A DNA stretch of 64,000 bases from Bacteroidales bacterium (GTDB lineage Bacteria > Bacteroidota > Bacteroidia > Bacteroidales > Lentimicrobiaceae), in the NCBI GenBank assembly GCA_016705005.1, contig JADIZB010000010.1, positions 62,001 through 126,000 on the forward strand, given 5' to 3'. A model generated the notes under the pieces. That model worked only from the letters and a program-made list of their open reading frames with translations. It was not told where the DNA came from and did not search any database. Shown here piece after piece: positions 43,947 through 53,866 of this stretch (positions are counted from its first letter, which is position 1; every line of letters begins with the position of its first letter). The position numbers were made by a program, and so were the translations under genes.

Positions 43947-44732
43947 ATGGGAAGAAGAAAAGCGGTCGTTTTTTTCAGAAACGATGATGTCAGGGATAAA
44001 CTTGACGACTCCTTGATCAGACTCACTGAAGTCTGTATGAAATATGGCGTTTCCATCTCTCATGCGGTAGAACCTGCCAATGTTTCAGAGGAAGTGGTCG
44101 ATTGGTTGATTTCTCAGAAAAAACAATACCCGGGCCTGGTCGAAATTATCCAGCACGGGTATTCGCATAATCTTGCCAATCCCGGCCGGAAAATGGAATT
44201 CGGCGGTAACCGGACCTATGAAGATCAGTATGAAGACCTGAAAAAGGGAAAAGAAATCATGGACAAACTGTTTGGAGATTTATGGTCACCGGTTTTTACT
44301 TTCCCATACGGCACTTATAATCAGGCCACACTGAAAGCCATTGAACAGCTTGGTTACCACACAATCTCATCAAAAATGCAATATTCGTTCAAAGTGAGAT
44401 TGAAAAACTTTGTCGGAAAGTTGTTGGGTAAAGACATATTGATGGGAAAAAAAATAAATTATCATCCGGGAATCAGAAAAGGATACAACCTGAATGAAAT
44501 CTCTGTTTCTGCGAACCTGATTAAGAAATATCATGGCGAAAACCAGGCTGAACATTATACCCTGGAGGAAATAAAAGCCCAGGTCAGGCTCGCTCTCCGG
44601 CACACCGGAGTGTTGGGTGTACTTTTCCATCACAGGTACCATGGTGATCAGATCGGCTTAACAGAAGACCTGATTATTTATCTCAGAAAAAAGGGTGTTC
44701 GGTTTTCAACGATCTCAAATATTAAACGTTAG
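43947..44732 (+). CDS. Polysaccharide deacetylase (NodB-like)
   Basis: A 261-aa protein with NodB homology: the catalytic Asp in VVFFRNDDVRD, the metal-binding His pair in IQHGYSHN (HxxxH) and TFPYGTYNQATLKAIEQLGY. No signal peptide is visible, so it acts in the cytoplasm or on lipid-linked intermediates, or export is non-classical. It would remove N- or O-acetyl groups from the glycan. Confidence 0.82.
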   Translation: MGRRKAVVFFRNDDVRDKLDDSLIRLTEVCMKYGVSISHAVEPANVSEEVVDWLISQKKQYPGLVEIIQHGYSHNLANPGRKMEFGGNRTYEDQYEDLKKGKEIMDKLFGDLWSPVFTFPYGTYNQATLKAIEQLGYHTISSKMQYSFKVRLKNFVGKLLGKDILMGKKINYHPGIRKGYNLNEISVSANLIKKYHGENQAEHYTLEEIKAQVRLALRHTGVLGVLFHHRYHGDQIGLTEDLIIYLRKKGVRFSTISNIKR

Positions 44733-44752
44733 TAAAATTAAATCAAGCATAA

Positions 44753-46609
44753 ATGATTGAGTACAAGCACGATGTTATCATTGATCCGGCCATCAGATCC
44801 CGGATGCCTGGTTATCTTCTGGTTGAACATGATCCGGAGCACCCGGACATCAGTTCAAATGTGCTGAAGGAAGGTATCCGCAGGTTTTTCGGTGGATACG
44901 GACACAATGCCCGACTCTATGACCTGGGAAACTACAAACTGGCCATCCTGTCACCTGATCATTCACAAAAGCTTGATCTTATAAGCTTTAAAAAAGAAAA
45001 TCAGGATTTTGCCTTTATAGAAGGGACATTCTATGACTTTGACCTTTTAAGGGATTGCAAAAAAGAACCGGAGATGATTGGTCAGAAACTGGCCGGTGAA
45101 CTGATCTCACTGGTGAAGAAAGGCAACCTTGAAGCATTGAAAGAATTTAACGGACGCTATTCCGGTTTCGTATATATAGCTGACACGAGGTCATTAATCC
45201 TGATAACGGATCAATACGGGGCTAACAGGGTTTTTGTACATACCGACGGAAAACGACTGGCTGTCAGCAACAATGTATTCGCACTGGCAACAAATCCACA
45301 TCTTAAAGTTACCGTAGATGAAACCGGCATCGCTCAGATACTTCAGGTGGAATATCCGGTATACCGCGGTACCGAGTTTTCGGAAATATCTTTGGTTTTG
45401 CCTTCAGATATTTTTATCTGGAAGGACAGACAGGTAAGCTTTTCAAAGTATTACCAGAAATTAAACAGGACCCGGACCAAATCGGACAAGCAATATATTG
45501 ATGATCTGTACGATACGATCAATGGGTTTTTCGATGACTTCTACACCTATTATGATGAAACGGTCGGTATTTACCTGTCAAAAGGCAAAGATTGCCGTTT
45601 ATTCCTGCCCTTTCTCGAGAACAACAGGATTCCTTACATCCCGTTTGTTTTCAAGGATGGTACCGGGGTCTTCGACTACCCTGAAGTGAATAAAATAGCC
45701 GGCCTTCTCAACAAGGATCTTCATGTGCTTGAGAGTTACAAAGCCGACCGCAAGCTTGCATTCATGGCTGCCATGAGCACTACTCCTACCCTTTCATGGT
45801 TCGCACTCGGCAGTGTTGCGACCAATTATACGAATACGGCACTAATGGGCGTTTTCGGCGATATCAGTTCAGGGAAGATGCCCTCATTCAGAGTAATAGG
45901 CATGAAAACTCAGGCCGACCTGATCGATGGATTCTTCGCCATGGTGTCGAAAGGAGTAACCCCGGAAATATTCAGGGATTCATTACCTTACTACGATAAA
46001 TTCAAAACGCGCGAACTATACAACAGCCTTTTCCCCGATTATCCAAAAGCTGAAATCCTGTTCGATAACGAAGTATATCACGATGTGGACCACAGATCAT
46101 TCAGAAATGCTCTTGCTATCCTGATGCGTGCACAACATTATATCACTCCTGTCACTCCATTTACCGACAGGGCTGTAGCCCTTGCATACCATTCTCTTCC
46201 GGTAAGCCTTTTAAAATCGCAGAAGGCACATACAAAAATCGCCGCAATGGAACCCAGGAGCAACAAAATCAAATCCACCGCATTCCCCATATCACTGAAG
46301 CTTGAAAGTCATGTCAGGCCAGCCATGATGGCAGTGATCAAACTCAACAATCTTCTGAATAACAGGTTTCTTAAGGGACAGATTAAAAAATTCAATCCCT
46401 ATGTACCTGTTGATGACTTCACACCCAGATCAGACTATTTCAAATCGGTATTCAGTGGACAAATCCCAGTTAAAGTCGGCCACAAACGTTTGCTGACAAG
46501 AATGTACAATGCTGACGATTACCTGCATCTTGTGCTTCATGACGACATTCTGCCGTTATGCAAAACTCCTGTAATTGTTTATAACGAGCTCAACAATGTG
46601 GGCATTTAA
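44753..46609 (+). CDS. Asparagine-synthase-like protein, degenerate
   Basis: A 618-aa protein with the two-domain layout of AsnB: an Ntn-type N-terminal half (NGRYSGFVYIADTRSLILITDQYGANRVFV) and a C-terminal ATP-PPase-like half (GIYLSKGKDCRLFLPFLENNRIPYIPFV). The catalytic N-terminal Cys after Met is absent (MIEYK), and the P-loop reads LSKGKDCRL in place of the usual SGGxDS form. It is therefore unlikely to make asparagine with glutamine. Relatives in polysaccharide clusters are thought to make amide or amidine modifications. Function is unknown. Confidence 0.68.
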   Translation: MIEYKHDVIIDPAIRSRMPGYLLVEHDPEHPDISSNVLKEGIRRFFGGYGHNARLYDLGNYKLAILSPDHSQKLDLISFKKENQDFAFIEGTFYDFDLLRDCKKEPEMIGQKLAGELISLVKKGNLEALKEFNGRYSGFVYIADTRSLILITDQYGANRVFVHTDGKRLAVSNNVFALATNPHLKVTVDETGIAQILQVEYPVYRGTEFSEISLVLPSDIFIWKDRQVSFSKYYQKLNRTRTKSDKQYIDDLYDTINGFFDDFYTYYDETVGIYLSKGKDCRLFLPFLENNRIPYIPFVFKDGTGVFDYPEVNKIAGLLNKDLHVLESYKADRKLAFMAAMSTTPTLSWFALGSVATNYTNTALMGVFGDISSGKMPSFRVIGMKTQADLIDGFFAMVSKGVTPEIFRDSLPYYDKFKTRELYNSLFPDYPKAEILFDNEVYHDVDHRSFRNALAILMRAQHYITPVTPFTDRAVALAYHSLPVSLLKSQKAHTKIAAMEPRSNKIKSTAFPISLKLESHVRPAMMAVIKLNNLLNNRFLKGQIKKFNPYVPVDDFTPRSDYFKSVFSGQIPVKVGHKRLLTRMYNADDYLHLVLHDDILPLCKTPVIVYNELNNVGI

Positions 46610-46632
46610 CCTGAAAAATCAGATCGATTGAT

Positions 46633-47799
46633 ATGAAGAAATGGATTATCTGCAGTGGCCCTGATTGGTTCCGGCCGTCGGTAACAAGCACGAGACAAAT
46701 AGCATTCCAGTTCCGCAAAAAGGGTTATAATGTCCTGTGGGTTAATCCTGTTGCCTTCAAATCTCCTTCCGTTAATTCGGACAATAAAAAATCGAAACGG
46801 AAAAAGATTGTCAATAAATTAAAAACACACCTGAAATTGTTCAAAAAGGTAGATGAAGGGTTGTATGTATTTATCCCTCTCTACATCCCTGTATTCAGCC
46901 CTGGCTGGGACAGTTTCAATGCACGGCTCATGAAGGTTCAGATGAGTATCTTGTCGCTGATCCTCGGCTTTCGGTACCGTGATTCCATTTTGTGGATCTC
47001 CGGCAGTTTTACCTTATCTCCCCTGCTTGGCAGGCAGTTTAAATTAACCGTCTACCAGGCTGCAGACCTTATTTCAGACTTTCGCACCACCAACAAATCT
47101 TTGCTGGCTGACCTCAGAAAGAAAGAGCTACACCTCAGCACAGGAGTTGATCATCTGTTTGCCAGTTCTCCGAACATTCAAAAGAAACTTCAGGATCTTT
47201 CGGGCCGTGAAGTGAATCTTCTGACCCATGGCGTTGATTTTGAACATTTCACCAGACAGGTAAAAGTGCACCCCCGGATGGTTGAAATTAAGTCCAAAGG
47301 GCTGCCTGTTGCCGGATACTTTGGAACACTTTCGGACGCCAACGACAAGGAAGTTTTTCGTATTCTGAGCGAAAACGGATTTTCAGTAGTCATCATCGGA
47401 AAGGTACTGGGAGACTATTCAATGCTTGAATCAAAAGAGAACATATATTTCACCGGCCCGGTTGAATTTAGCGAGTTACCTGCCTGGGCAGGCGCTTTCG
47501 ACGTTTGTCTGCTTAACTGGGTTATGGCCGACTGGATTAAAAACTCATTTCCGGTCAAGACCCTTGAATACCTTGCCATGGGTAAGCCTGTGGTAAGTTG
47601 CCGCATTCCGGTGGTGGAACAAATGTTCGGAAATCACGTATATTTTGCTGACACCCCTCAGGATTTTCTCCTGCAGGCCAGAGCAGCACTCACCGCGGAT
47701 TCAGAAAAACTTCAGAAGGAAAGAACCGGAATTGCAGCAACACATACCTGGGACAGCAAATTTCAGTCTGTTTGCGTTACTCTGGGGTTAAACGATTGA
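46633..47799 (+). CDS. GT4-family glycosyltransferase
   Basis: A 388-aa GT-B enzyme: KTLEYLAMGKPVVSCRIPVVEQMFG in the C-terminal domain with the acidic acceptor region, GYFGTLSDANDKEVFRIL and YFTGPVEFSELPAWAGAFDVCLLNW. The N-terminus reads KKWIICSGPDWFRPSVTSTRQI. It ends directly at the start region of the CapK-like gene. Confidence 0.86.
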   Translation: MKKWIICSGPDWFRPSVTSTRQIAFQFRKKGYNVLWVNPVAFKSPSVNSDNKKSKRKKIVNKLKTHLKLFKKVDEGLYVFIPLYIPVFSPGWDSFNARLMKVQMSILSLILGFRYRDSILWISGSFTLSPLLGRQFKLTVYQAADLISDFRTTNKSLLADLRKKELHLSTGVDHLFASSPNIQKKLQDLSGREVNLLTHGVDFEHFTRQVKVHPRMVEIKSKGLPVAGYFGTLSDANDKEVFRILSENGFSVVIIGKVLGDYSMLESKENIYFTGPVEFSELPAWAGAFDVCLLNWVMADWIKNSFPVKTLEYLAMGKPVVSCRIPVVEQMFGNHVYFADTPQDFLLQARAALTADSEKLQKERTGIAATHTWDSKFQSVCVTLGLND

Positions 47800-47838
47800 G
47801 TGCAGATTGCCGATAATAATTATAAACCAGGCTCGAAA

Positions 47839-49131
47839 ATGAAGACAGGCATCAGGTTGATCGATATCGTCAGAGGAACCAGTATCCTTGACTATTATTA
47901 TGCTTTAAAGATCCTGGCTGATAATAATGATGAAATCATCAAACGGCGGATGAGTAATCTTACCGGACTGCTTAAAGTACTGAAAGCCAATAACAACTTT
48001 TACAAACCTCTGCTCGACCGTTTTACGATAGATGAAATAGAATCCTACCCACTGGTTGTTACAAGCAATCTGCCTGTTACCGACAAACAAACCATCAATC
48101 AACATTTTGACGGGATATTTACCCCTGTTAAAGGCAGGCCCCATCAGAAGAAAAAAACCGGTGGCAGTACCGGTGCTCCTTTTTACTATTATGTTGATAA
48201 GGAACATCTTTCCTGGTTCTGGGCACACATCTACTTTTTCTGGAACCGGTTCGGAGGATATAAACCTGGTGATCCTTTTGTAACCATCGCTGGTAACTCA
48301 CTCAGAACTGCCAACCGGCAATTTACTGAAAGCATCTACCACCGGCTTCAGAATAATTATTTCATTAAAGGAGATGTAATTGACAAGAATCCTGAACTGT
48401 CTGTTTCGAAAATCAGTAAAGCTGTGCTGTTATATGGTTACCCGAGTTCTATTCAGAATATGCTTACAGCCAGGCCCGACCTTCCTGCATTGTTCACACA
48501 TCTGAAAGCGATTTTCACGACTTCAGAACAATTGACCCCGCAAACACGGAAAGCCATTGAAACCGCTTTCAACAAGCCGGTATTCGATATGTACGGGGCC
48601 AACGACGGCGGTATTCTTACCTGCGAATGCACGGAGCACAATGGCTATCACATCAATACATTGAATTGCCATGCCGAAAACATGAAAAACGAACATGGTA
48701 TGTGCGAAATCCTGCTCACTAACCTCAGCAGCCAGTCGTTTCCATTTATCCGTTACCGGGTTGGCGATCTGGGTAAGGTTGAAAATGAACCATGTGGCTG
48801 TGGTTTGCAATGGCCACGTATTGTCGACCTGAAAGGAAGAACCCGTGATCTGATCAGAATGCCATCCGGCGGGGTGATTCATGGATCCTACTTCAATAAT
48901 ATTTTTTACAGGTTTACCCAGGTTGATGGTTACAGGATTGTTCAGCAAAAAGATTTTTCTTTAGATGTTTACATACATGTCAATGATCCGGCTGTTTTTG
49001 AATCGACTGCTTCAGAAATTGATTTGTTCATCAGGCAGGGGCTCACCGGAATCAGTATCCGTATTCAGCCATTGCCTGAACTGAATCCGACCAACGATAA
49101 ATTCAAACTGATAGAGAGCCATGCCGGTTAA
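47839..49131 (+). CDS. CapK/PaaK-like adenylate-forming enzyme
   Basis: A 430-aa protein of the phenylacetate-CoA ligase/CapK family (ANL superfamily). It has KKTGGSTGAPFYYYVD (phosphate loop), DMYGANDGGILTCECTEHNGYH, and a C-terminal FIRYRVGDLGKVEN and DLKGRTRDLIR. CapK proteins in capsule loci activate or transfer acyl or amino-acid groups for glycan modification. The ATG at 47839 is preferred to a GTG 13 codons upstream. It overlaps capA by 11 bp. Confidence 0.8.
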   Translation: MKTGIRLIDIVRGTSILDYYYALKILADNNDEIIKRRMSNLTGLLKVLKANNNFYKPLLDRFTIDEIESYPLVVTSNLPVTDKQTINQHFDGIFTPVKGRPHQKKKTGGSTGAPFYYYVDKEHLSWFWAHIYFFWNRFGGYKPGDPFVTIAGNSLRTANRQFTESIYHRLQNNYFIKGDVIDKNPELSVSKISKAVLLYGYPSSIQNMLTARPDLPALFTHLKAIFTTSEQLTPQTRKAIETAFNKPVFDMYGANDGGILTCECTEHNGYHINTLNCHAENMKNEHGMCEILLTNLSSQSFPFIRYRVGDLGKVENEPCGCGLQWPRIVDLKGRTRDLIRMPSGGVIHGSYFNNIFYRFTQVDGYRIVQQKDFSLDVYIHVNDPAVFESTASEIDLFIRQGLTGISIRIQPLPELNPTNDKFKLIESHAG

Positions 49132-50119
49132 ACTGATGTGTGCCGGTGATCTGATGACTGGTGAGAATGTCCACCATTATCATCGCGGCATTGTTACAAA
49201 ATTCAGGGGCAGGTACGCCGATCTTATCTCTGAAAATGCCAGAAAAATCATTGACCGGTCAGATTATCTATTGCTGAATTTCGAAGCAAGCCTTGTTCCT
49301 GATGAAGATATAGACAACCTCTCAATTGACCGGGGTGTTTATGCAACGCCTGTCGAATCACTCGAACTTTTAAAAAGTCTGAAAGCCGGCATAATTCTGA
49401 ACGTTGCGAACAATCATTTCGGACAGCATGGGAAAGACTCCGCTGATTTTACAGTTGATATACTCAGGAAAACCGGATTCCTTGTTACCGGAAGGGATAA
49501 CAGCCCGCTTGTAGTGACCCGGAACGGCATCAACCTCTGCATCTGGGGCTGCAGCCTGGTAGTAGACAAGCATTACGACGGATCCTATTTCAGGAGCAGT
49601 TACAACACCCTGCCCGACGACATGAACCTTCCGGTAAAAAACCAGGATGATATCTGGATAATCAGCATACACTGGGGCGAAGAATACTACACCAGGCAGA
49701 ATGATGCGCAGTTACAACTGGCCGGTAAACTGGCAAATGCCGGATTTGACTACATTATCGGGCATCATCCGCATGTCATTCAACCGGTGAATACAATCGG
49801 AAATACAACTGTTTTGTACAGCCATGGCAATTTTATCTTTGACCAGAATTTCTCATCCTTAACACAAAAGGGATTGGTCAGCCTTCTTTCAGTCAAAGAA
49901 AGGAGTATTGAGCTTTTTTTTAGCCGGCAAAACAAATTCCGGATTACAGAGCTGACACCAACAGATCGGGACGGAGTTGAAGAATTCTGCAAAAAGAATT
50001 TCAATCCCCGAAACCCACTGATAATGCGCATCAGAATGAAACTAGAGCTTTTGTTGAGGTTTTACGAACTCAACAGGGCAATAATAGGTACATTCACTTC
50101 AAGACTGTTCAGGAAATAA
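49121..50119 (+). CDS. CapA-like metallophosphatase-fold protein
   Basis: A 332-aa protein of the CapA/PgsA family: CAGDLMTGENVHHYH, LLLNFEASLVPDEDI, NVANNHFGQHGKDS, HWGEEYYTRQNDAQ and GHHPHVIQPVNTIGNTTVLYSHGNFIFDQ, with Asp/Asn/His metal ligands of the calcineurin fold. CapA is linked to capsule or poly-gamma-glutamate anchoring, but enzymatic function is unproved. It overlaps capK by 11 bp. Confidence 0.82.
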   Translation: MPVKLMCAGDLMTGENVHHYHRGIVTKFRGRYADLISENARKIIDRSDYLLLNFEASLVPDEDIDNLSIDRGVYATPVESLELLKSLKAGIILNVANNHFGQHGKDSADFTVDILRKTGFLVTGRDNSPLVVTRNGINLCIWGCSLVVDKHYDGSYFRSSYNTLPDDMNLPVKNQDDIWIISIHWGEEYYTRQNDAQLQLAGKLANAGFDYIIGHHPHVIQPVNTIGNTTVLYSHGNFIFDQNFSSLTQKGLVSLLSVKERSIELFFSRQNKFRITELTPTDRDGVEEFCKKNFNPRNPLIMRIRMKLELLLRFYELNRAIIGTFTSRLFRK

Positions 50120-50131
50120 TAAACAGAATAT

Positions 50132-50587
50132 ATGAGTGCAAAAAAGATACTTGCAGTCGCATCGGGAGGAGGTCACTGGATACAACTCATGAGATTGCGT
50201 CCGGCATTTGAAGGATGTGAAGTTGTGTATATCTCAACACACGAAGGGTATCAGAAACAGGTAAACGGATCGGTTTTTTATGCTGTTACTGATGCAAACC
50301 GCTGGAATAAGCTGAAACTCATAAAAATGGCATTTGAAGTGTTTCGTGTAGTCAGCAGGGAGAAGCCCGACCTGATCATTTCAACAGGTGCTGCTCCTGG
50401 CTTGCTTGCTATTGTATGGGGAAAGTTGACGGGTAGTAAAACAATCTGGCTCGACAGCATTGCAAATGTTGAACGCATCTCAATGAGCGGCAGGCTGGCC
50501 AAACCATTGGCGAATGTTCATCTGACACAATGGAAAGAGCTGGCCGATGTTAATTCAACACTTTTCAAAGGAAACGTAATCTCATGA
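50132..50587 (+). CDS. PssD/ALG14-like glycosyltransferase subunit
   Basis: A 151-aa membrane-associated protein matching the ALG14/PssD/Cps14F family (AVASGGGHWIQLMRLRPAFEGCEVVYISTH, KPDLIISTGAAPGLLAIVWGKL). It recruits the catalytic partner encoded by the next gene to the membrane. The stop overlaps the next start by 4 bp (ATGA). Confidence 0.87.
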   Translation: MSAKKILAVASGGGHWIQLMRLRPAFEGCEVVYISTHEGYQKQVNGSVFYAVTDANRWNKLKLIKMAFEVFRVVSREKPDLIISTGAAPGLLAIVWGKLTGSKTIWLDSIANVERISMSGRLAKPLANVHLTQWKELADVNSTLFKGNVIS

Positions 50588-51069
50588 AAATCTTTGTAGT
50601 CGTAGGTACACAGGAACCATTTGACCGTATGCTGAAAACGATTGACGGGTGGTCACTCAGAAACCGTTCCGCCAGCGTTTTTGCTCAGATTTCAAAGGCT
50701 CAATATATCCCGGAAGCATTTGAATCAACAGGCTTCATCGCACCTGAGTTATTCGATCTCAAATTCAGCGAAGCTGACCTTATTGTGAGCCATGCAGGCA
50801 TGGGAACTATAATTTCAGCACTTCAGCATTCTAAACCGATTATCGTTATGCCAAGGCTAGCAGAGTATCATGAACACCGTAATGATCATCAGCTTGCAAC
50901 AGCCAAAAGCTTTGGAAAACTGGGCTTTGTAAAGGATGTTTATAGTGAAGCAGAGCTGATTGAAGCCCTGGATAATGCAGTTTCAATGAAACCGGCTCCT
51001 GCCATTGGTCCGGGAGCATCACAGGAACTCATAGATTTTCTGAAAACCTACATTTCAACACTGAAATAA
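50584..51069 (+). CDS. PssE/ALG13-like glycosyltransferase subunit
   Basis: A 161-aa protein of the ALG13/PssE/Cps14G family, the GT28 C-terminal domain: IFVVVGTQEPFDRML, SHAGMGTIISALQHSKPIIVMPRLAEYHEHRNDHQLATA. With PssD it forms the two-part transferase, commonly a glucuronosyl- or N-acetyl-hexosaminyltransferase acting on a lipid-linked sugar. Confidence 0.88.
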   Translation: MKIFVVVGTQEPFDRMLKTIDGWSLRNRSASVFAQISKAQYIPEAFESTGFIAPELFDLKFSEADLIVSHAGMGTIISALQHSKPIIVMPRLAEYHEHRNDHQLATAKSFGKLGFVKDVYSEAELIEALDNAVSMKPAPAIGPGASQELIDFLKTYISTLK

Positions 51070-51565
51070 ATATCCTGTTTTGCAGTTTTAAAATACCTCC
51101 GCCGGTGAATATTTTTATAAAATTTCATCCGGTCATCATTTCTGTAATATAAAGTCATATTGCTGTATAATAATAACTTATAGCGATCAATAATTTATAA
51201 TTCATTCAAATTGCACCTTTTTTATCAAATTAATCTGATGAATGGTCAAACGATTAAATATTAGGATTAATTTTGATCAGATCAAACATACTCAACTTAC
51301 TAACAGACAAAGAAAAGCACCTTGCAGAACCAATGATTGAAAGTTGAGGAAAAATTACATTTCATTTTGTTTTGCAGGTCACTATTTCAAAACCCGTTTT
51401 TGACACAACAGAATTGTTGATCAAGAAGATAAATAAGTCAATTCAGACCCTTGGATCTGACAAAACAAACATTTTCGACGATAGGTTTGTTATTTAATTA
51501 CAATATCAGGCATTACCGGTCAGGAATTTGGCTATTAATCTTCAGAAATTGTTTTATTGAATTGA
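51070..51565. other. AT-rich spacer before the export operon
   Basis: 496 bp without a gene. It holds the 7-1-7 palindrome at 51272-51286. A clear TAnnTTTG promoter is not found, although one must lie here if the export genes are transcribed separately. Confidence 0.5.
51272..51286. promoter_or_regulatory. Palindrome TTTGATC-A-GATCAAA
   Basis: Perfect 7-1-7 inverted repeat about 290 bp before the priming glycosyltransferase. A related TTTGATCAAA core recurs at 61679-61692 before the second beta-helix gene. Possible common regulator site; unproved. Confidence 0.35.
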
Positions 51566-52972
51566 ATGATACGCGAGCGTGAAGATCTGGGGAGCCGAAT
51601 TTTCGGTATTATCATTACGATAATATCCGTATTTGCATTTATTGGAGCCTTTCATACAGTGCGCTGGTATTCTCAGGCCAATCTGGTATATAACAGCCAG
51701 TATCTTACGGTTGGAATGCTGATTATACCACTCTGGTTTTTTGGTGTCCACAAGACCAATCTCACCAAATTCTACAGAGCGAAGGATACAATAATTATTC
51801 TTATCGAGAGCCTGCTCTTTATTGTAACAGGAACAGGAATCCTTATGTTGTTCATGATCCTGTTCAACCTTGATCTGGTTAATAATTATGTCTTACTGGC
51901 TTTCGCAGTCATCGATTTTATCATTCTGAACATTATCATCATTTCCTCCTACAAGTATCACAAGAACCTGCTTGACAAGGGAATGAATACAAGGAATATA
52001 ATTCTCATTGCCGACCAGAATTGTATCGATTTCATTGAAAGGTTGTACCTCCATAAAGAATGGGGATTCCGGATAATGGCTATCATTTCTGATTCCGAGC
52101 TGATCAACGAGGTGTTCGGCAGCAGGGTGAAAGTTATACAGCAAACCAAAAGCCTCCCCTGCCTGATCAAATTTCATGTTGTTGATGAAGTTTTGTATTG
52201 CAGAAATGATATCAATCAGGAAGAAATTAAAAAAATGGTTTATGCCTGTGAAGAAATCGGGGTAATCTTCAGAATGCAGTCCTCTTTTTTCCACATGTCG
52301 GCAACCAAAACTTTCCTGAGTTACTTCGACGATGTTCCCTTTCTTTCCTTTATGAATACCCCGGCCAACAGGGTTGCACATCAATGGAAATATGTTGTTG
52401 ATATTTTTGCTTCATTTTTTATTCTGCTTGTATGGTCCCCCATCCTCATATTGATTATTCTGGGTATTAAAATTACATCGAAAGGCCCTGTTATCTTTAA
52501 ACAGAAAAGGGTCGGGCTCAGGGGGCGTGAATTCAACATCTACAAGTTCAGGACTATGATTCAGGATGCCGAAAAACTCAGGGCATTGCTTGAAACCCAG
52601 AATGAAATGGATGGACCGGTATTCAAGATAAAAAATGACCCAAGGGTAACCGCCATCGGAAGGATTCTGAGGAAAACAGGACTAGATGAAATTCCACAGT
52701 TTATCAATGTAATGAAAGGCGATATGTCGCTTGTTGGTCCACGACCACCTCTACCCAGCGAAGTGAAACAATATGAAAGGTGGCAATTGAGAAGACTCTC
52801 GATGCGCCCCGGAATAACCTGCATATGGCAGATTGCTCCGAACCGGAATAACATCTCATTTGAGGAATGGATGAAACTGGATCTGCAATACATTGATTCC
52901 TGGTCCTTTAAAATGGATCTGATTTTGATTCTCAAGACAGTCCAGACTGTTGTTAAAGGCTCGGGACAATAA
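51566..52972 (+). CDS. WcaJ-type priming glycosyl-1-phosphate transferase
   Basis: A 468-aa membrane enzyme that transfers a sugar-1-phosphate to undecaprenyl phosphate, the first step of repeat-unit synthesis. Four N-terminal helices (about residues 12-110) are followed by a CoA-binding-like domain, a fifth hydrophobic segment (about 275-300) and the catalytic domain. That domain has KQKRVGLRGREFNIYKFRTM, DEIPQFINVMKGDMSLVGPRPP and RRLSMRPGITCIWQI. It is the first gene of the export block. Confidence 0.9.
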   Translation: MIREREDLGSRIFGIIITIISVFAFIGAFHTVRWYSQANLVYNSQYLTVGMLIIPLWFFGVHKTNLTKFYRAKDTIIILIESLLFIVTGTGILMLFMILFNLDLVNNYVLLAFAVIDFIILNIIIISSYKYHKNLLDKGMNTRNIILIADQNCIDFIERLYLHKEWGFRIMAIISDSELINEVFGSRVKVIQQTKSLPCLIKFHVVDEVLYCRNDINQEEIKKMVYACEEIGVIFRMQSSFFHMSATKTFLSYFDDVPFLSFMNTPANRVAHQWKYVVDIFASFFILLVWSPILILIILGIKITSKGPVIFKQKRVGLRGREFNIYKFRTMIQDAEKLRALLETQNEMDGPVFKIKNDPRVTAIGRILRKTGLDEIPQFINVMKGDMSLVGPRPPLPSEVKQYERWQLRRLSMRPGITCIWQIAPNRNNISFEEWMKLDLQYIDSWSFKMDLILILKTVQTVVKGSGQ

Positions 52973-53092
52973 ATATCCGGTATAGATCATACATTATCCT
53001 GTATGGATCTGGAAATCTCCCTGAACTTTGACCAGATTAAATGCTATCATAAACTGCCTCACGAAAAGTGAGTTACTGAAAAAACTAAAAAA

Positions 53093-53860
53093 ATGAAAAT
53101 GAAATATCAACACTTCCTGATCCTGACTTTGGCAGTATTTGCGCTGATGTTATCATCCTGTGTTCCTCAGGAGAAACTCAAATACGTTCAGGACGAAACA
53201 ACCCCGAACCTGAAAGCAGAATATATGAAAACCCGGCCTGTAAAAAGGATACAGCCCTTTGATAATCTATACATCAAAGTCCTGAGCATCGAAGAACAGA
53301 ATGCCCGGATATTCAGTAATGAAACAAGCTTATCAGGAGGTATGGACATAAACCTTATAAGTTATACGGTGAATGCCGAAGGTAAAGTTGACTTTCCTTT
53401 TGTAGGTGAAATTGATGTAAATAATCTGACCCTGAAAGAGGCAAAGGACAGGATTGAATCAGAACTTGCTCAGTACCTGAGCAATACCTCCATTATGATT
53501 AAATTCGTAAACAGTAACATAACTGTTCTTGGAGACGTAAGAAATCAGGGTGAATTCCCGTTTTACAAAGAGCAGATCAATATCTTCCAGGCTATCGGAT
53601 TTGCCGGAGGCATGACTGACTTCGGAGACCGTAGCAAAATTACATTGATCCGCGAGAAAAACGGGGTTTATCAGTATCATCTTGTTGACCTGACCAATAA
53701 AGCCATCATTGAGAGTGATTATTTCTATCTTCAGCCGAATGATGTACTTATTGTAGAACCCATCAAAACCAAATACAGGAACCTGAGAACATTTACTTAC
53801 TCAACATTCCTGGCAACATTAACAACTGCAATCACTGTATTGTACTTTTTTCAGAGATAA
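53093..53860 (+). CDS. Wza-like polysaccharide export lipoprotein
   Basis: A 255-aa outer-membrane-associated export protein. It has a lipobox (SSC, Cys at about residue 23), a poly-saccharide-export domain (ISYTVNAEGKVDFPFVGEIDVNNLTL) and a SLBB-like domain (VLGDVRNQGEFPFYKEQINIFQAIGFAGGMTDFG). The C-terminal hydrophobic helix (residues about 233-252) is typical of the Bacteroidota form. It is followed 6 bp later by the Wzc-like kinase. Confidence 0.9.
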   Translation: MKMKYQHFLILTLAVFALMLSSCVPQEKLKYVQDETTPNLKAEYMKTRPVKRIQPFDNLYIKVLSIEEQNARIFSNETSLSGGMDINLISYTVNAEGKVDFPFVGEIDVNNLTLKEAKDRIESELAQYLSNTSIMIKFVNSNITVLGDVRNQGEFPFYKEQINIFQAIGFAGGMTDFGDRSKITLIREKNGVYQYHLVDLTNKAIIESDYFYLQPNDVLIVEPIKTKYRNLRTFTYSTFLATLTTAITVLYFFQR

Positions 53861-53866
53861 GCCACA

